Below the pieces are notes generated by a model. The model did not search any database and was not told where the DNA came from. It worked only from the letters and a program-made list of their open reading frames with translations. The translations under genes were made by a program, and so were the position numbers. From assembly GCA_030425385.1 (NCBI GenBank), contig JAUIAH010000004.1, positions 1 to 64,000 on the forward strand: a stretch of DNA of 64,000 nt, in the 5' to 3' direction. Numbering within the stretch: position 1 is the stretch's first letter; each line of letters starts with the position of its first letter. The stretch is from Verrucomicrobiia bacterium (GTDB lineage Bacteria; Verrucomicrobiota; Verrucomicrobiia; Verrucomicrobiales; DEV007). Shown one piece after another: positions 56,701-64,000 of the stretch.

Positions 56701-57176
56701 AGGGTGTGAGGGCGGCGGAAGCCCATCGACTCTAGCAGTTCGGCATAGCAGCAGAGTTGAACGAGGTAGTAGGGCTTGGGAGAGCGGGCGAGCTTGGTGT
56801 CCCAGATTTCAAACACACCGTCCGAACCGCTAACTACGAAATCAGCGTAGCCCGCGAAGGAGGCGTCAGCCAAGTGTGCCTGGAAGATCACTTCGTCCGC
56901 GCGCTCCAAGGCTTCCTGGGTGAGGCCGATGCTCCCATGTCCTCGGTCGATCACAGTGACGGCTCGACCTTCCTCACGAAGTTGATCGAGGAAGCGCTCT
57001 TCATGCCGATTTCCTTCAGCCGCAATGATCTTGAGTTCCTCTGAATCCTCGTCAGGCAAGACGCGATCTGGAAACTCGAGATGTAGACGCTCCATCCACG
57101 AAGCAAATGGCGACTCAAGGAAACGGATGATGTCGGACGGAGAATAGACGATGGAGCCACTGGGCGATTTCTTCAT
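53760..57176 (-). CDS. TM0106-type RecB-like nuclease/helicase
   Basis: A 1138-aa protein. Residues 1-190 form a RecB-like PD-(D/E)XK nuclease: FAGYADFVVSGSDGVFEIWD, then TKLARSPKPYYLVQLCCYAE (Asp, Glu-x-x-Asp-x-Lys and the QxxxY motif). Residues 320-520 match the RNase H-like exonuclease part (DIFFDLEGYPLAEGGTGLEY). The C-terminal superfamily 1 helicase has Walker A GPPGTGKT (about 755) and motif LIIDEAGQVSLANLVAMSGS with MLGDQMQLAQPVKGSHPG. This is the TM0106-family architecture. The role is probably DNA end-processing. It is upstream of brxA on the same strand and may be part of a larger defence operon. Its own start lies 94 bases past the LysR gene, with a palindrome in the gap. Confidence 0.9.
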   Translation of the reverse strand: MKKSPSGSIVYSPSDIIRFLESPFASWMERLHLEFPDRVLPDEDSEELKIIAAEGNRHEERFLDQLREEGRAVTVIDRGHGSIGLTQEALERADEVIFQAHLADASFAGYADFVVSGSDGVFEIWDTKLARSPKPYYLVQLCCYAELLESMGFRRPHTLRIVLGNGEIQAFRTADYYYAYQEAKRAFVEQMAVFDPAQPPVPDPGADHGHWASHAERELITRDHLVQVAGISSGQIAKLEEAGITTMAALSETPSGHVSGITDKVFRKLVHQARLQVKTRSQRITDGEAARPAFEVLPHAPSDVPQGLELLPPASPNDIFFDLEGYPLAEGGTGLEYLFGASYLDPEGERQFIDWWAHSPAEEKRAFEAFIDWAHARWIADPSLHIYHYAAYEITALTRLMGAYGTRESEVDDLLRNGVFVDLYKVVRQGLRLGEDSYSLKKVERLYMDARDGDVQTAAASIVFYARWLESEESGDWRESAILREIRDYNREDCDSTLDLTNWLRAQQHTHGIAFRPTIDRETIAPTILPDAVRQRQVLAATLLEEADGSEGAEAETFWLLAHLLDYHRREDKPVWWALFARCAMTHEELLEDGDCLGALTRLDLPAVPIKRSTGFWFAFDAGQDSKLGEGDTAILSADRSIKVEITEIDREAGRVLLKFGPSAMDKLDEVIPPVLSLVPDEFVKPDPMPAAIEQIAMHWQQSRQLPSCLRKFLRREGPLGSEHRPLMAPEADATKGAVRVAQSMQGAALCIQGPPGTGKTYTGAQVIAALLADGKRIGVVSNSHKAILNLLATCHEQIGDSFTGIKCGGSARDAFFKQCPGVRHIAGSTKAVEAYGGGLIAGTAWLFARPDMRRQLDYLIIDEAGQVSLANLVAMSGSTENLIMLGDQMQLAQPVKGSHPGESGQSALSYYLNGHATIPAHLGIFLPETRRMRPEICAFISDAVYDERLQAHPDTQRFHIDGVTPGIQFEPVEHEGNCQESNEESTRVATLIHDLLGKPYHDGTRTCPLALSDILVVTPYNRQVRNLQRHLPNGARVGTVDKFQGQEAAVVIFSMGSSAGETGSRGLAFLLDKNRLNVALSRARCLAIVVADPRHAQAGYSSVADMARLNLFCRFHAGSHLPIHQSISETTPSVPLA

Positions 57177-57221
57177 GCCAACAGCCTAGCCTGCTAGACA
57201 TGATTAAATAGGCATGTGATA

Positions 57222-57238
57222 AGTAATATAATATTACT
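57222..57238. promoter_or_regulatory. 17-bp palindrome upstream of the TM0106-type gene
   Basis: AGTAATAT, centre A, ATATTACT: perfect 8-bp arms with one central base, in an AT-rich gap 46 bases upstream of the nuclease-helicase start. Close symmetry and AT-richness suit an operator overlapping a promoter. The adjacent LysR product is a candidate ligand, though LysR sites usually have longer spacing. Confidence 0.45.
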
Positions 57239-57270
57239 ATATAGTTGAGTCCTTCCAAGAAGGATGTGAT

Positions 57271-58179
57271 TTATCTGGCGGTGAGCAATTTCTTTAGCGC
57301 TTTAGCCGCCTGGCCAATCACAGGCCGGGAATCAGCACGCCGCGGATTCCATGCCACGGCCAGTTTCCGTTGTACGTCGAATCCTTTGACCTTGTGAACG
57401 GTCACTTTTTCTTTCCCAACGACCTTCGCGGCGAAGTCGGGGAGAATGCCAGCATATCCCAAGGAACTCACTGCGTAGGCTACCTGGGTGGACGAACTGC
57501 ACTCCAGTTCCACATTGAGATGGACACCCGCGTTTGAGGCCAACTGATCGACGGCAGTTCGGAATTCACCTCCGCCTTCAAGTAGGGCGAGGCGCACTCT
57601 AGCAAGATCCCGAATATCGACAACAGGGCCGAACTTGGTGCGCAATCGTTTTGGAACGAACACGCGGAATTCGTAGGCTCCCAGCGGCAACCCGTTCAGT
57701 TGCTTCGTGATGGCCGATTCGCGGATCACGCCGAGATCGATCTCACCGTTGAGCAGCCCTTCCACCACGTCATTCGTGGTGCGGTTGAGGAAACTGACAG
57801 AAGTGGTCGGCTGCAGTTTCCGGTAGTCCTCCAGAAGAGGCATCAGTAGCCACTGAATGAGGCTCTCCCCCGCGCCGATGGTGAGCCTAACGGGCATATC
57901 GCTGCATTGAAGTGTGTAGTCGTCGAGCTTTCCAAGAAGTTCCCGTGCGATATCTGTCAGTGCCCTGCCTTCAGCTGTTAAGCGATGTGGCTGCACGTCC
58001 CGATCAAGCAACTCAACACCGAAGAACTGCTCTAGCTCTTTAATCTGCCGACTGAACTGACTCTGTTTGGCGGTGCTTCCGCCCGCAGCCTTGGTGATTC
58101 CTCCAGCCTTTTCCACGAGACAGAGCGAGCGTAACCGTTCCAGAGAGATCCCGGATTTGGAGAAGAGGGCATCGAACAT
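57271..58179 (-). CDS. LysR-family transcriptional regulator
   Basis: A 302-aa LysR-type regulator. The N-terminal winged HTH is clear (SLERLRSLCLVEKAGGITKA then TAKQSQFSRQIKELEQFFGV, followed by LDRDVQPHRLTAEG). The effector-binding half has LTIGAGESLIQWLLMPLLED at its start. The length is standard. It reads towards the defence island and is divergent from the phosphatase gene, with a 53-base gap. LysR proteins normally respond to a small molecule; none can be named. It is the first minus-strand gene of the island and could activate the nuclease-helicase and BREX genes. Confidence 0.9.
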   Translation of the reverse strand: MFDALFSKSGISLERLRSLCLVEKAGGITKAAGGSTAKQSQFSRQIKELEQFFGVELLDRDVQPHRLTAEGRALTDIARELLGKLDDYTLQCSDMPVRLTIGAGESLIQWLLMPLLEDYRKLQPTTSVSFLNRTTNDVVEGLLNGEIDLGVIRESAITKQLNGLPLGAYEFRVFVPKRLRTKFGPVVDIRDLARVRLALLEGGGEFRTAVDQLASNAGVHLNVELECSSSTQVAYAVSSLGYAGILPDFAAKVVGKEKVTVHKVKGFDVQRKLAVAWNPRRADSRPVIGQAAKALKKLLTAR

Positions 58180-58232
58180 GACTGAACAGTAATGTCACTT
58201 GTAGATTCAGAGAAGGATAGAATTTGAACGTG

Positions 58233-59234
58233 ATGAAAGATTGCTTCGTCATGAATCCTCTGCCGCACGCACATCCTAATGCTAGCCGATTCGGCCTCGA
58301 CTTCATTGGGGACATCCATGGTCAGTGCGATAAGCTGGAACGGTTGCTGTCTGCGCTTGGCTATGCGCAGAATGCTGGAACTTTCAGGCATCCCGAAGGG
58401 CGGCGTGCCGTTTTCCTTGGGGATTACATCGACCGAGGGCCCAGGATTCGTGACACCCTTAAAACAGTGCGTTCGATGACAGAAGCTGGTGCGGCCTTTG
58501 CAGTCATGGGCAACCACGAGTTCAACGCGATCGCTTATGCCACGGAACGATCAGTCGGTGGCTACCTTCGTGAGCATTCCGAGAAGAACCGCCACCAGCA
58601 CGAGGCGACTCTAGCGCAGTTTCAGCATTTCGACGACGAGCGGCAAGATTGGCTGACCTGGTTTCGAGAGCTACCAATGTGGCTAGACTTCGGCGGTGCG
58701 AGGGCAATCCATGCCTGCTGGGACGCAAAGAGTATCGAAGTTCTTGCTGCGGGCGAGCTGTCCGATCCTTGCTTCTTGGAAGTTTGTGCCACTGAAGGAA
58801 CTCCTGAGTTTGAAGCGCTTGAAGTCGTTCTGAAAGGGCCGGAACTAGCACTACCGCCAGGCATTGCTTACTGGGACAAGCAAGGGGTCGAACGTCACCG
58901 AATAAGGAGCCGGTGGTGGGGTATCGATGAAGGAGTAGAGGCTCTAACGTATGCCGATTTGGCAATGCCGCCGGGGCAGATTGCATGTGACGCTGAAGTT
59001 CCCAGCGATCAGTTGGCCGGACTCCCCAATGATCCCGCAACCTCGCCAGTATTTGTGGGTCACTACTGGCTACCGCCAACAACACCGAGAACTCCAATGG
59101 CTCCGAGCGTCGCCTGCCTCGACTACAGTGCGGGGCTCGATGGGCCTTTGGTCGCCTACCGATGGGACGGAGAGAGCACATTGTTGCCAGAGAAGTTCAT
59201 CGCAAGTAGCACGCCTGAAACTGCGATCATTTGA
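58233..59234 (+). CDS. Calcineurin-like metallophosphatase
   Basis: A 333-aa protein with the metallophosphoesterase motifs in order: FIGDIHGQCDKLERLL, VFLGDYIDRGPRIRDTL, and VMGNHEFNAIAYA; a further His lies at AIHACW and GHYW near the end. These bind the two-metal centre. It resembles serine/threonine or symmetrical-tetraphosphate phosphatases such as ApaH. Start is ATG 58233; ATG 58251 and a TTG at 58224 are alternatives. An AAGGA lies 15 bases upstream. It is divergent from the LysR gene. The next small frame starts 31 bases later. It could control phosphorylation in the region; the kinase gene at 61.5 kb is a potential counterpart (inference). Confidence 0.85.
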   Translation: MKDCFVMNPLPHAHPNASRFGLDFIGDIHGQCDKLERLLSALGYAQNAGTFRHPEGRRAVFLGDYIDRGPRIRDTLKTVRSMTEAGAAFAVMGNHEFNAIAYATERSVGGYLREHSEKNRHQHEATLAQFQHFDDERQDWLTWFRELPMWLDFGGARAIHACWDAKSIEVLAAGELSDPCFLEVCATEGTPEFEALEVVLKGPELALPPGIAYWDKQGVERHRIRSRWWGIDEGVEALTYADLAMPPGQIACDAEVPSDQLAGLPNDPATSPVFVGHYWLPPTTPRTPMAPSVACLDYSAGLDGPLVAYRWDGESTLLPEKFIASSTPETAII

Positions 59235-59265
59235 CAATGAGTTGCCTCGGTCTAGCCTCCGTGAA

Positions 59266-59580
59266 ATGGTAGCGTTCAAGGAGCTTGCTAGGGCGGCGCG
59301 CGCGATTCGTGCGGAGCACCGAGAGATTTCTCAAGCCGTGGCATTTGCTTGGGCACGGCAAGCTTGGGAGGAGAAGGTCGCGCAGGACGAGCGATTGCTT
59401 CGTGAGAAACAGGAGGCATTTCGCCAGCGACGGTTGCGCGAACTCAGAGAGGAGCGCTTTTGCAGTCGACTGCAGCAAGCGCCCAAGTGCTTGGAAGGCG
59501 CGAGAGCTGTCGAGCGGGGTTTCCGGTTTCCGGTCGAATTCTATCCGTGTGGGAGAAGAGATTCGGACTCGGCGGCCTAA
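59266..59580 (+). CDS. Small charged coiled-coil protein
   Basis: A 104-aa frame starting at ATG 59266, 31 bases after the phosphatase stop. The sequence is rich in Ala, Glu and Arg: VAFKELARAARAIRAEHREI then AWEEKVAQDERLLREKQEAF, most likely a long helix or coiled coil. No family is recognised. The position downstream of the phosphatase and the consistent amino-acid bias argue that it is coding; the lack of a motif leaves doubt. Confidence 0.5.
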   Translation: MVAFKELARAARAIRAEHREISQAVAFAWARQAWEEKVAQDERLLREKQEAFRQRRLRELREERFCSRLQQAPKCLEGARAVERGFRFPVEFYPCGRRDSDSAA

Positions 59581-59598
59581 CGGATTTCCTAGTTCCGA

Positions 59599-61434
59599 TC
59601 ATCTGGTGAGCGTGAATGTTGTTTTCGGGACGAGCATTTGGCGAGTGCCTTTGTCGGTCAGCACCATGACTTCCCCGAGGTGACTGATGCTGAGCGCGCG
59701 GCTCTTCAGTGGGGCTCCTGGAATCTGGGAGAGGTCGATGCGGTTGCCGCTTTGCCAAAGGTAGGCGTCGATGTCGGTGCCGCCGACGATTTGATCTAGG
59801 TCGTTGATGCCTCGGGCGATGCCAAGCATTTCGAGATCGACGAATTGATAGGGCCCACCATCTACTCCCGGTTCCCAATAGCATGCTCGACCGATGCTGT
59901 CTTCATCGGTGAACCAACCCACGATGACTCCCCGACGGTTGATAGCGACGGCCACGGCGTGAATAACTGTCCCCGGGAGGGGCAGCATCTGGCATCGATA
60001 GGTGCTACCAGCATCGCGTTTCCAGAGGCAAGGGACCTGGTTCGGAACGCCTCCATGCAGAATCTCCGTGTAGCCGCAGATGAGACCAGCGTTGTTGATG
60101 TCGAAAGCTCGTCCACCTACCGCGAGTCGTTTCGTGGGGAGGTAAGTTGGCTTCCATCCGGTTTCCTTCGATTGCCAGAGTGTGGGGAGCTCGATGCCAT
60201 CGACTACTTCGTAGCCGACAACGTCTATGTCGAATCGGTTGTCTGAGCCAAGCGCTTCTCCTTCAAGGTGCGAAAGACGGATCGGTTGGGCTTCACGCTG
60301 TTTCCAGATCGCTGGATGGGAGGCTGTCTCCTGCCGAACAGCGCCGCTGAGGATCCGACGTTCGTTCATGTGCTTGGCAACGAAGATCCCCTTCTCCAGG
60401 TCGAGGATGGGGCCCAAGTCATGAATGTCTGACTTGTCCGCGAAGGCCAATGAGGATTCCCAAAGCGGGCGACTTGCGGGTCGTGTCCCTGCCGGATGAG
60501 ATGGAAGCCGGTTCCAGCTGCCTGCAAGGAGGTGCTTCATGGGCTGCACCTCGAACTGCTGGAAGTTGAGCACAACGGTTGGTTGCAGATTGGTGAATCC
60601 GTCAGCTTCCATCAGCAGATTGACGAACTCGAATGACGGAACCGTTGCGTTTTGGCCGAGGAAGAGATCAACCCGTGCGTGGTTGTCTTGCCTCAGGACG
60701 TGATGCTCGGACGACACGAGAGGATTGGAGCCATCCGACTGCACCTGGCACTGGTCGAACCGGGTATCCGTTGTCCAGAAGCTGAACTGTCGTATGCCGT
60801 CCAACACGACGATGGAAGGCAATGGGTTTGAGTTACAAGGAATCTCATGCGTTGATCGTGCGATCGGTGCGCCAGCGATTTGGAGTTCGACTCGGGTGCC
60901 CTTCTTCAACGTTACGCCGACGGGTTTCACTGTCAGTCGCACGCGATCCCATTCGCCACTACCAGGCTCGCCATTTGTGAGGTGTCTCTGTTCTTGATCC
61001 GTTAGTTTTGTTTCGTTCAGGAATACTTCTAGTTCGCAGACAGCACCGTCCAACGCACTTGTCGAGATGCGTCCATCAATGGTGGGCCCTTGCGATTCAA
61101 CCCATTGGATTGGGCCACCGCCAAGGCGATGGCTGAGCCGCAGTTCAATCTGAATCGGCTCGTTTGAAACGGACGCTGTCTCGTAGACCAGTGCATTGTT
61201 TTCCGTCGTCAGGACATCTCCCGCTCGCCAAGTGACGATCGCTTCGAGGTTCTCTTTCCAGTAGTGATAGCTTTGAGGGATGCCGTCCGCGGCCCAATCG
61301 GCTTGCACGGAAACAACCGCCTTCCCGGTGTCGTTGTAGAACCCAGCTTCCCAATGGATCCATGGCGTCTGTGCCTGGGCAACGGCGATCGAGCCTAGCC
61401 AGCATGCGAATGCAAGGATGTTGGGATGACGCAT
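59599..61434 (-). CDS. Secreted HAF-repeat (beta-propeller-like) protein
   Basis: A 611-aa protein with a Sec signal peptide (MRHPNILAFACWLGSIAVAQA then QTP), which fixes the start at 61434 in place of the 61467 start. Residues up to about 380 are unrecognised beta-rich sequence. The C-terminal half carries HAF-type repeats: AFDINNAGLICGYTEI, AVAINRRGVIVGWFTDED, GIARGINDLDQIVGGT and ALSISHLGEVMVL, typical of secreted propeller-like proteins. It is divergent from the kinase gene. It might be exported to the surface; a role is not clear. Confidence 0.75.
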   Translation of the reverse strand: MRHPNILAFACWLGSIAVAQAQTPWIHWEAGFYNDTGKAVVSVQADWAADGIPQSYHYWKENLEAIVTWRAGDVLTTENNALVYETASVSNEPIQIELRLSHRLGGGPIQWVESQGPTIDGRISTSALDGAVCELEVFLNETKLTDQEQRHLTNGEPGSGEWDRVRLTVKPVGVTLKKGTRVELQIAGAPIARSTHEIPCNSNPLPSIVVLDGIRQFSFWTTDTRFDQCQVQSDGSNPLVSSEHHVLRQDNHARVDLFLGQNATVPSFEFVNLLMEADGFTNLQPTVVLNFQQFEVQPMKHLLAGSWNRLPSHPAGTRPASRPLWESSLAFADKSDIHDLGPILDLEKGIFVAKHMNERRILSGAVRQETASHPAIWKQREAQPIRLSHLEGEALGSDNRFDIDVVGYEVVDGIELPTLWQSKETGWKPTYLPTKRLAVGGRAFDINNAGLICGYTEILHGGVPNQVPCLWKRDAGSTYRCQMLPLPGTVIHAVAVAINRRGVIVGWFTDEDSIGRACYWEPGVDGGPYQFVDLEMLGIARGINDLDQIVGGTDIDAYLWQSGNRIDLSQIPGAPLKSRALSISHLGEVMVLTDKGTRQMLVPKTTFTLTR

Positions 61435-61514
61435 CTCGTTGTCGTAGAAGGGCAAACACCATTGCATGATTGCGGTGCGAAGTCTATCATTGTGGCGATT
61501 TGGGATTCCGCTCG

Positions 61515-63161
61515 ATGGAGAATGACGATGCCATGGCCAACTTTCGTGATCTTCTCCGGAGCGCGGGCGAGTCCGCTCTGGAAGAAGGTGATGTGCGGAT
61601 CGCTGGTACGATGGGCAGGTATCAACTGGATCGGCTGATCACTTCCCATTCCGAAACCGGAGTGCGGGTGTATCTCGCACGCAACGACGACGGCCAACGA
61701 GTCGTGGTGAAGCTCTTGCCGCACTGGCTGAAGGAATCGCCGGAGCTACAAAAGCGGTTCTTTCGCGAATCCCGCACCATCGCGAGTTCGGTAAACCCTC
61801 ACATCGTCAGCTTTCTTGATTTCGGGAAAACGCCAGAGGACTTCCCATTCATGGTGATGGAGCACGTAGCGGGAGGATCGATTGCCGACCAGATCGCTGA
61901 AGGTGCCCGGTTCGAACCGAAACAAGCCCTGCGCATGATTGCTGATGTCTGTCTCGGGCTGCAGGCGCTGCATGAGAATGGGATTGTTCATCGTGACATC
62001 AAGCCGGGGAACATTCTGCTCACGAATGACGGTGTGCCAAAGCTTTGCGACTTCGGGTTGGCCAAAGTGTTGGGAGCGCAACGCATCTCCACCTCGCTGA
62101 CGAGCAGCAATGATAGGATTGGCACCTACGGCTTCATGGCTCCTGAGCAACTGATCTCCTCCAAGAAGGTGGATGCCCGTGCTGACATCTTCAGTCTCGG
62201 TGCCGTTCTCTATTACTTGCTGATCGGCACATGGCCTGGTGGAACGGTGCCATTGCTCAGCACGACACGCCCCGAGTTGAAGGCCTACGATCACGTCGTC
62301 GCCAAAGCGCTGGCAAGCGATCCGGCGCAGCGCTATCCCACGGCATTGGCATTTCGTGAGGCGTTGCTCGAATCGACCAAGAAGTTGTCACGACGCAAAG
62401 TGCTATGGTTAGGCTCGGGAGGGTTCGTCGTAGCGAGTGTGAGTGGATTCATGGTCTTGCGATCGCGAGCAGAGAATGCCTGGGCGGCAATCGATGAGGC
62501 ACGTCGGGCGCTTCCCGAATCCGGAAAGCATGAGGTTGAGCTGCCGATCAATGACCGACTCGTTCGTTTCTCGATCACGCCCCCTGAGCCGTTGGAGGTC
62601 GAAGCCATTGATGTGCCGACGCTCTATCAAGTCCCCATCGAGGCCTCCACTCAGGTAGCCCTGCGACGGCGCGGCGTTCCGGTTGCACTGATCGCCAAAC
62701 TGACCCAGCAGTCGTTGGCGATCGTACTGCCTGATGTTCCTGATCAGCCAATTGCGTTCGCTAATGTTTCCCCAGAGTTCGGCGCCGCCTGCAAGATCCT
62801 CTCACTCATCGAAACCAAAGGTCTCTTCGTCCGTGATCCCGAGCACCTCCAACTCGATCCTGCCAAAGTCGCTGATTTCCCTCAATTCTGCGTGAAACTA
62901 GGCGTTCCTGCCTTGTCGATTGCCGACTTGGACGAACAGGCTGCCTTGCGTCGCGTCGCGATCTACGAAGCGCTGCGACACCCTGACATGAATCGACATC
63001 CGTTCTTCAACGGGCTCGGCGCTGTGAAGATAGCGAATGCGACCACGCGCTCGCGCCTTGAAGTGCTCGCGGCCTTGATCGTCGACGATGATCTCTACGT
63101 TTCAGGACAGGACAACACTGAGGTCAAACGGGCGATGGCTCTGCTGCTGAAGTCATCCTAA
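61515..63161 (+). CDS. Hanks-type serine/threonine protein kinase with one membrane segment
   Basis: A 548-aa protein. The kinase domain lies at about 34-285: ATP Lys66 in VVVKLL, Glu85 in RFFRESRTIA, the catalytic loop HRDIKPGN (His159, Asp161), DFG at 179-181 and APEQL after GTYGFM. A membrane segment lies near 292-314 (KVLWLGSGGFVVASVSGFMV), and an extracytoplasmic region of about 230 residues follows. ATG 61515 is chosen; 61533 is close behind, and a TTG at 61470 is less likely. Such kinases sense signals outside the membrane. The 3' end overlaps the convergent coupling-protein gene by 9 bases. Confidence 0.9.
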   Translation: MENDDAMANFRDLLRSAGESALEEGDVRIAGTMGRYQLDRLITSHSETGVRVYLARNDDGQRVVVKLLPHWLKESPELQKRFFRESRTIASSVNPHIVSFLDFGKTPEDFPFMVMEHVAGGSIADQIAEGARFEPKQALRMIADVCLGLQALHENGIVHRDIKPGNILLTNDGVPKLCDFGLAKVLGAQRISTSLTSSNDRIGTYGFMAPEQLISSKKVDARADIFSLGAVLYYLLIGTWPGGTVPLLSTTRPELKAYDHVVAKALASDPAQRYPTALAFREALLESTKKLSRRKVLWLGSGGFVVASVSGFMVLRSRAENAWAAIDEARRALPESGKHEVELPINDRLVRFSITPPEPLEVEAIDVPTLYQVPIEASTQVALRRRGVPVALIAKLTQQSLAIVLPDVPDQPIAFANVSPEFGAACKILSLIETKGLFVRDPEHLQLDPAKVADFPQFCVKLGVPALSIADLDEQAALRRVAIYEALRHPDMNRHPFFNGLGAVKIANATTRSRLEVLAALIVDDDLYVSGQDNTEVKRAMALLLKSS

Positions 63162-64000
63162 CGCACGCCACCTCCGGAACCACTTCGCGACTCTGCCAGT
63201 GCCATCAACTGGAGTGACGAGCTTGCGGATGAAGCGCTTCGAGGGGTGCACGATGACGGCGGTATGATCGCGCAGGTTCATGAGCACGGAAGGTTTCACT
63301 TTGTAGTCTTCGTCCTCACGGCGGCTGTGGGTGGTGCCACCGCTGCCCCAGGGTTTCGAGGAGGTCGACTTCTTCCATACCTTCTTCTTGCCGATGAAAT
63401 CGGCGCTGGCCGTGGCTCCTTCCATATCGGCCGCGCGGAAGATGAGCCGGGTGCGGAAATTCAAGGCTAACACTTTGCGTTTGTCTCGGCCGATGGCTGG
63501 ATCGGCGGAAACCTCGCTCTGCATTCCGGCGATGATGGCGCACTTCGCCCCACGGATGCGATCGACGATGGTGTGGTCACTGACGCCATCCTCGCTGGCG
63601 GTGACCACGTCTTGGTATTCGTCGGCGACGAGGATCAGTTGGTTGCGTTTGCGCTGCTCAGCCTTGGGTAACTCGTAGCGTCGAAGCGCGTGGTAGAAGA
63701 AGAGCATCTTCAAGTAGGTGTTGATGTAGCGCCGTTCACTGACAAAGCGCTGTGGCATCGACGTGGCGATGACCGCACCAGCATCGACCTCCGAGATCTC
63801 GAAGGTGTTCGGCTCGTCACTGGAGAACACTTCCACCAACGCGGGATCGAGGAAGAAGCCGAGGTAGGTCTTGATCGTGCCTTCGATGCCCTCCCGTTGT
63901 TCGTGCGCCTTGGCATCGACGAACGTCGAGTGAAAGAAGTCTGACAAACGAATGAGATCTTCGGTTGGTTGCTGTTGTTCGAGTTCTTCCAGGGCTGCTT
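63153..64000 (-). CDS. TraD/VirD4-like type IV coupling protein, partial
   Basis: The C-terminal 280 residues or so of a longer protein; the frame stays open to the right edge, so the 5' end is outside the window. Features of the TraM-recognition part of conjugative coupling ATPases are present: YLKMLFFYHALRRYELPKAE, NQLILVADEYQDVVTASEDG (Walker B-like), and VDRIRGAKCAIIAGMQSEVS. They move DNA to the mating pore. The tail shows no extra domain. It suggests that a conjugative element continues beyond the right edge. The 3' end overlaps the kinase gene on the opposite strand, unusual between functionally different genes. Confidence 0.75.
   Translation of the reverse strand, partial: AALEELEQQQPTEDLIRLSDFFHSTFVDAKAHEQREGIEGTIKTYLGFFLDPALVEVFSSDEPNTFEISEVDAGAVIATSMPQRFVSERRYINTYLKMLFFYHALRRYELPKAEQRKRNQLILVADEYQDVVTASEDGVSDHTIVDRIRGAKCAIIAGMQSEVSADPAIGRDKRKVLALNFRTRLIFRAADMEGATASADFIGKKKVWKKSTSSKPWGSGGTTHSRREDEDYKVKPSVLMNLRDHTAVIVHPSKRFIRKLVTPVDGTGRVAKWFRRWRALG

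Overview
The window looks like a chromosomal segment from a verrucomicrobium, or a close relative in the Planctomycetes-Verrucomicrobia group. The evidence is one locus that combines two FGly sulfatases, a PSCyt1/DUF1549/DUF1553 protein, a DUF1501 protein, LamG and CotH/lamin-tail secreted proteins, and an ECF-like sigma factor with a FecR/LamG partner. This combination is characteristic of that phylum. Species cannot be read from the sequence.

Layout. (1) 1-3.6 kb is an accessory segment: a trypsin-like protease, small XRE regulators and a DUF932 phage/plasmid-type gene. It ends in a 45-bp 3' fragment of a tRNA-Pro(GGG) gene, which looks like one half of an integrase attachment site. (2) 3.6-19.1 kb is a co-oriented plus-strand locus: sigma factor, FecR-LamG protein, LamG/Ig secreted protein, CotH/lamin-tail protein, sulfatase, PSCyt1-DUF1549-DUF1553, sulfatase, DUF1501. 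Start/stop overlaps suggest one or two operons. The theme is export and breakdown or binding of sulfated polysaccharides. (3) 19.1-26.6 kb on the minus strand holds an SNF2 helicase, queA and a glycosidase-like/GT2 fusion with ATGA overlaps, followed by a tRNA-Arg(ACG) with a good promoter. (4) 27.1-28.7 kb holds a TPR protein and a small conserved protein.

(5) 28.8-58.2 kb is a defence island of about 29 kb with every gene on the minus strand. Reading in the direction of transcription: LysR regulator, TM0106-type nuclease-helicase, brxA, brxB, brxC, a four-helix-bundle gene, pglX, a 1720-aa DUF4011-type helicase with a Vsr-like nuclease tail, a TIGR04255 protein, an HTH protein, an unknown 260-aa protein, pglZ, brxL, an acyl-carrier-protein-like gene, a catalytically dead long-B Argonaute, and a PD-(D/E)XK nuclease translationally coupled to it. 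All six core genes of a type 1 BREX system are present, but foreign genes split pglX from pglZ. The BrxL C-terminus looks like an MIT_C (PLD-like) domain instead of a Lon protease. PglX shows an abrupt base-composition change over the part expected to carry target recognition.

(6) 58.2-64 kb holds a calcineurin-like phosphatase, a small coiled-coil protein, a HAF-repeat secreted protein, a Hanks-type kinase with one membrane segment, and the C-terminal part of a TraD/VirD4-like coupling protein running off the right edge. The last gene hints that the island belongs to, or neighbours, a conjugative element.

All identifications come from reading motifs and remembered family features; no database search was run.
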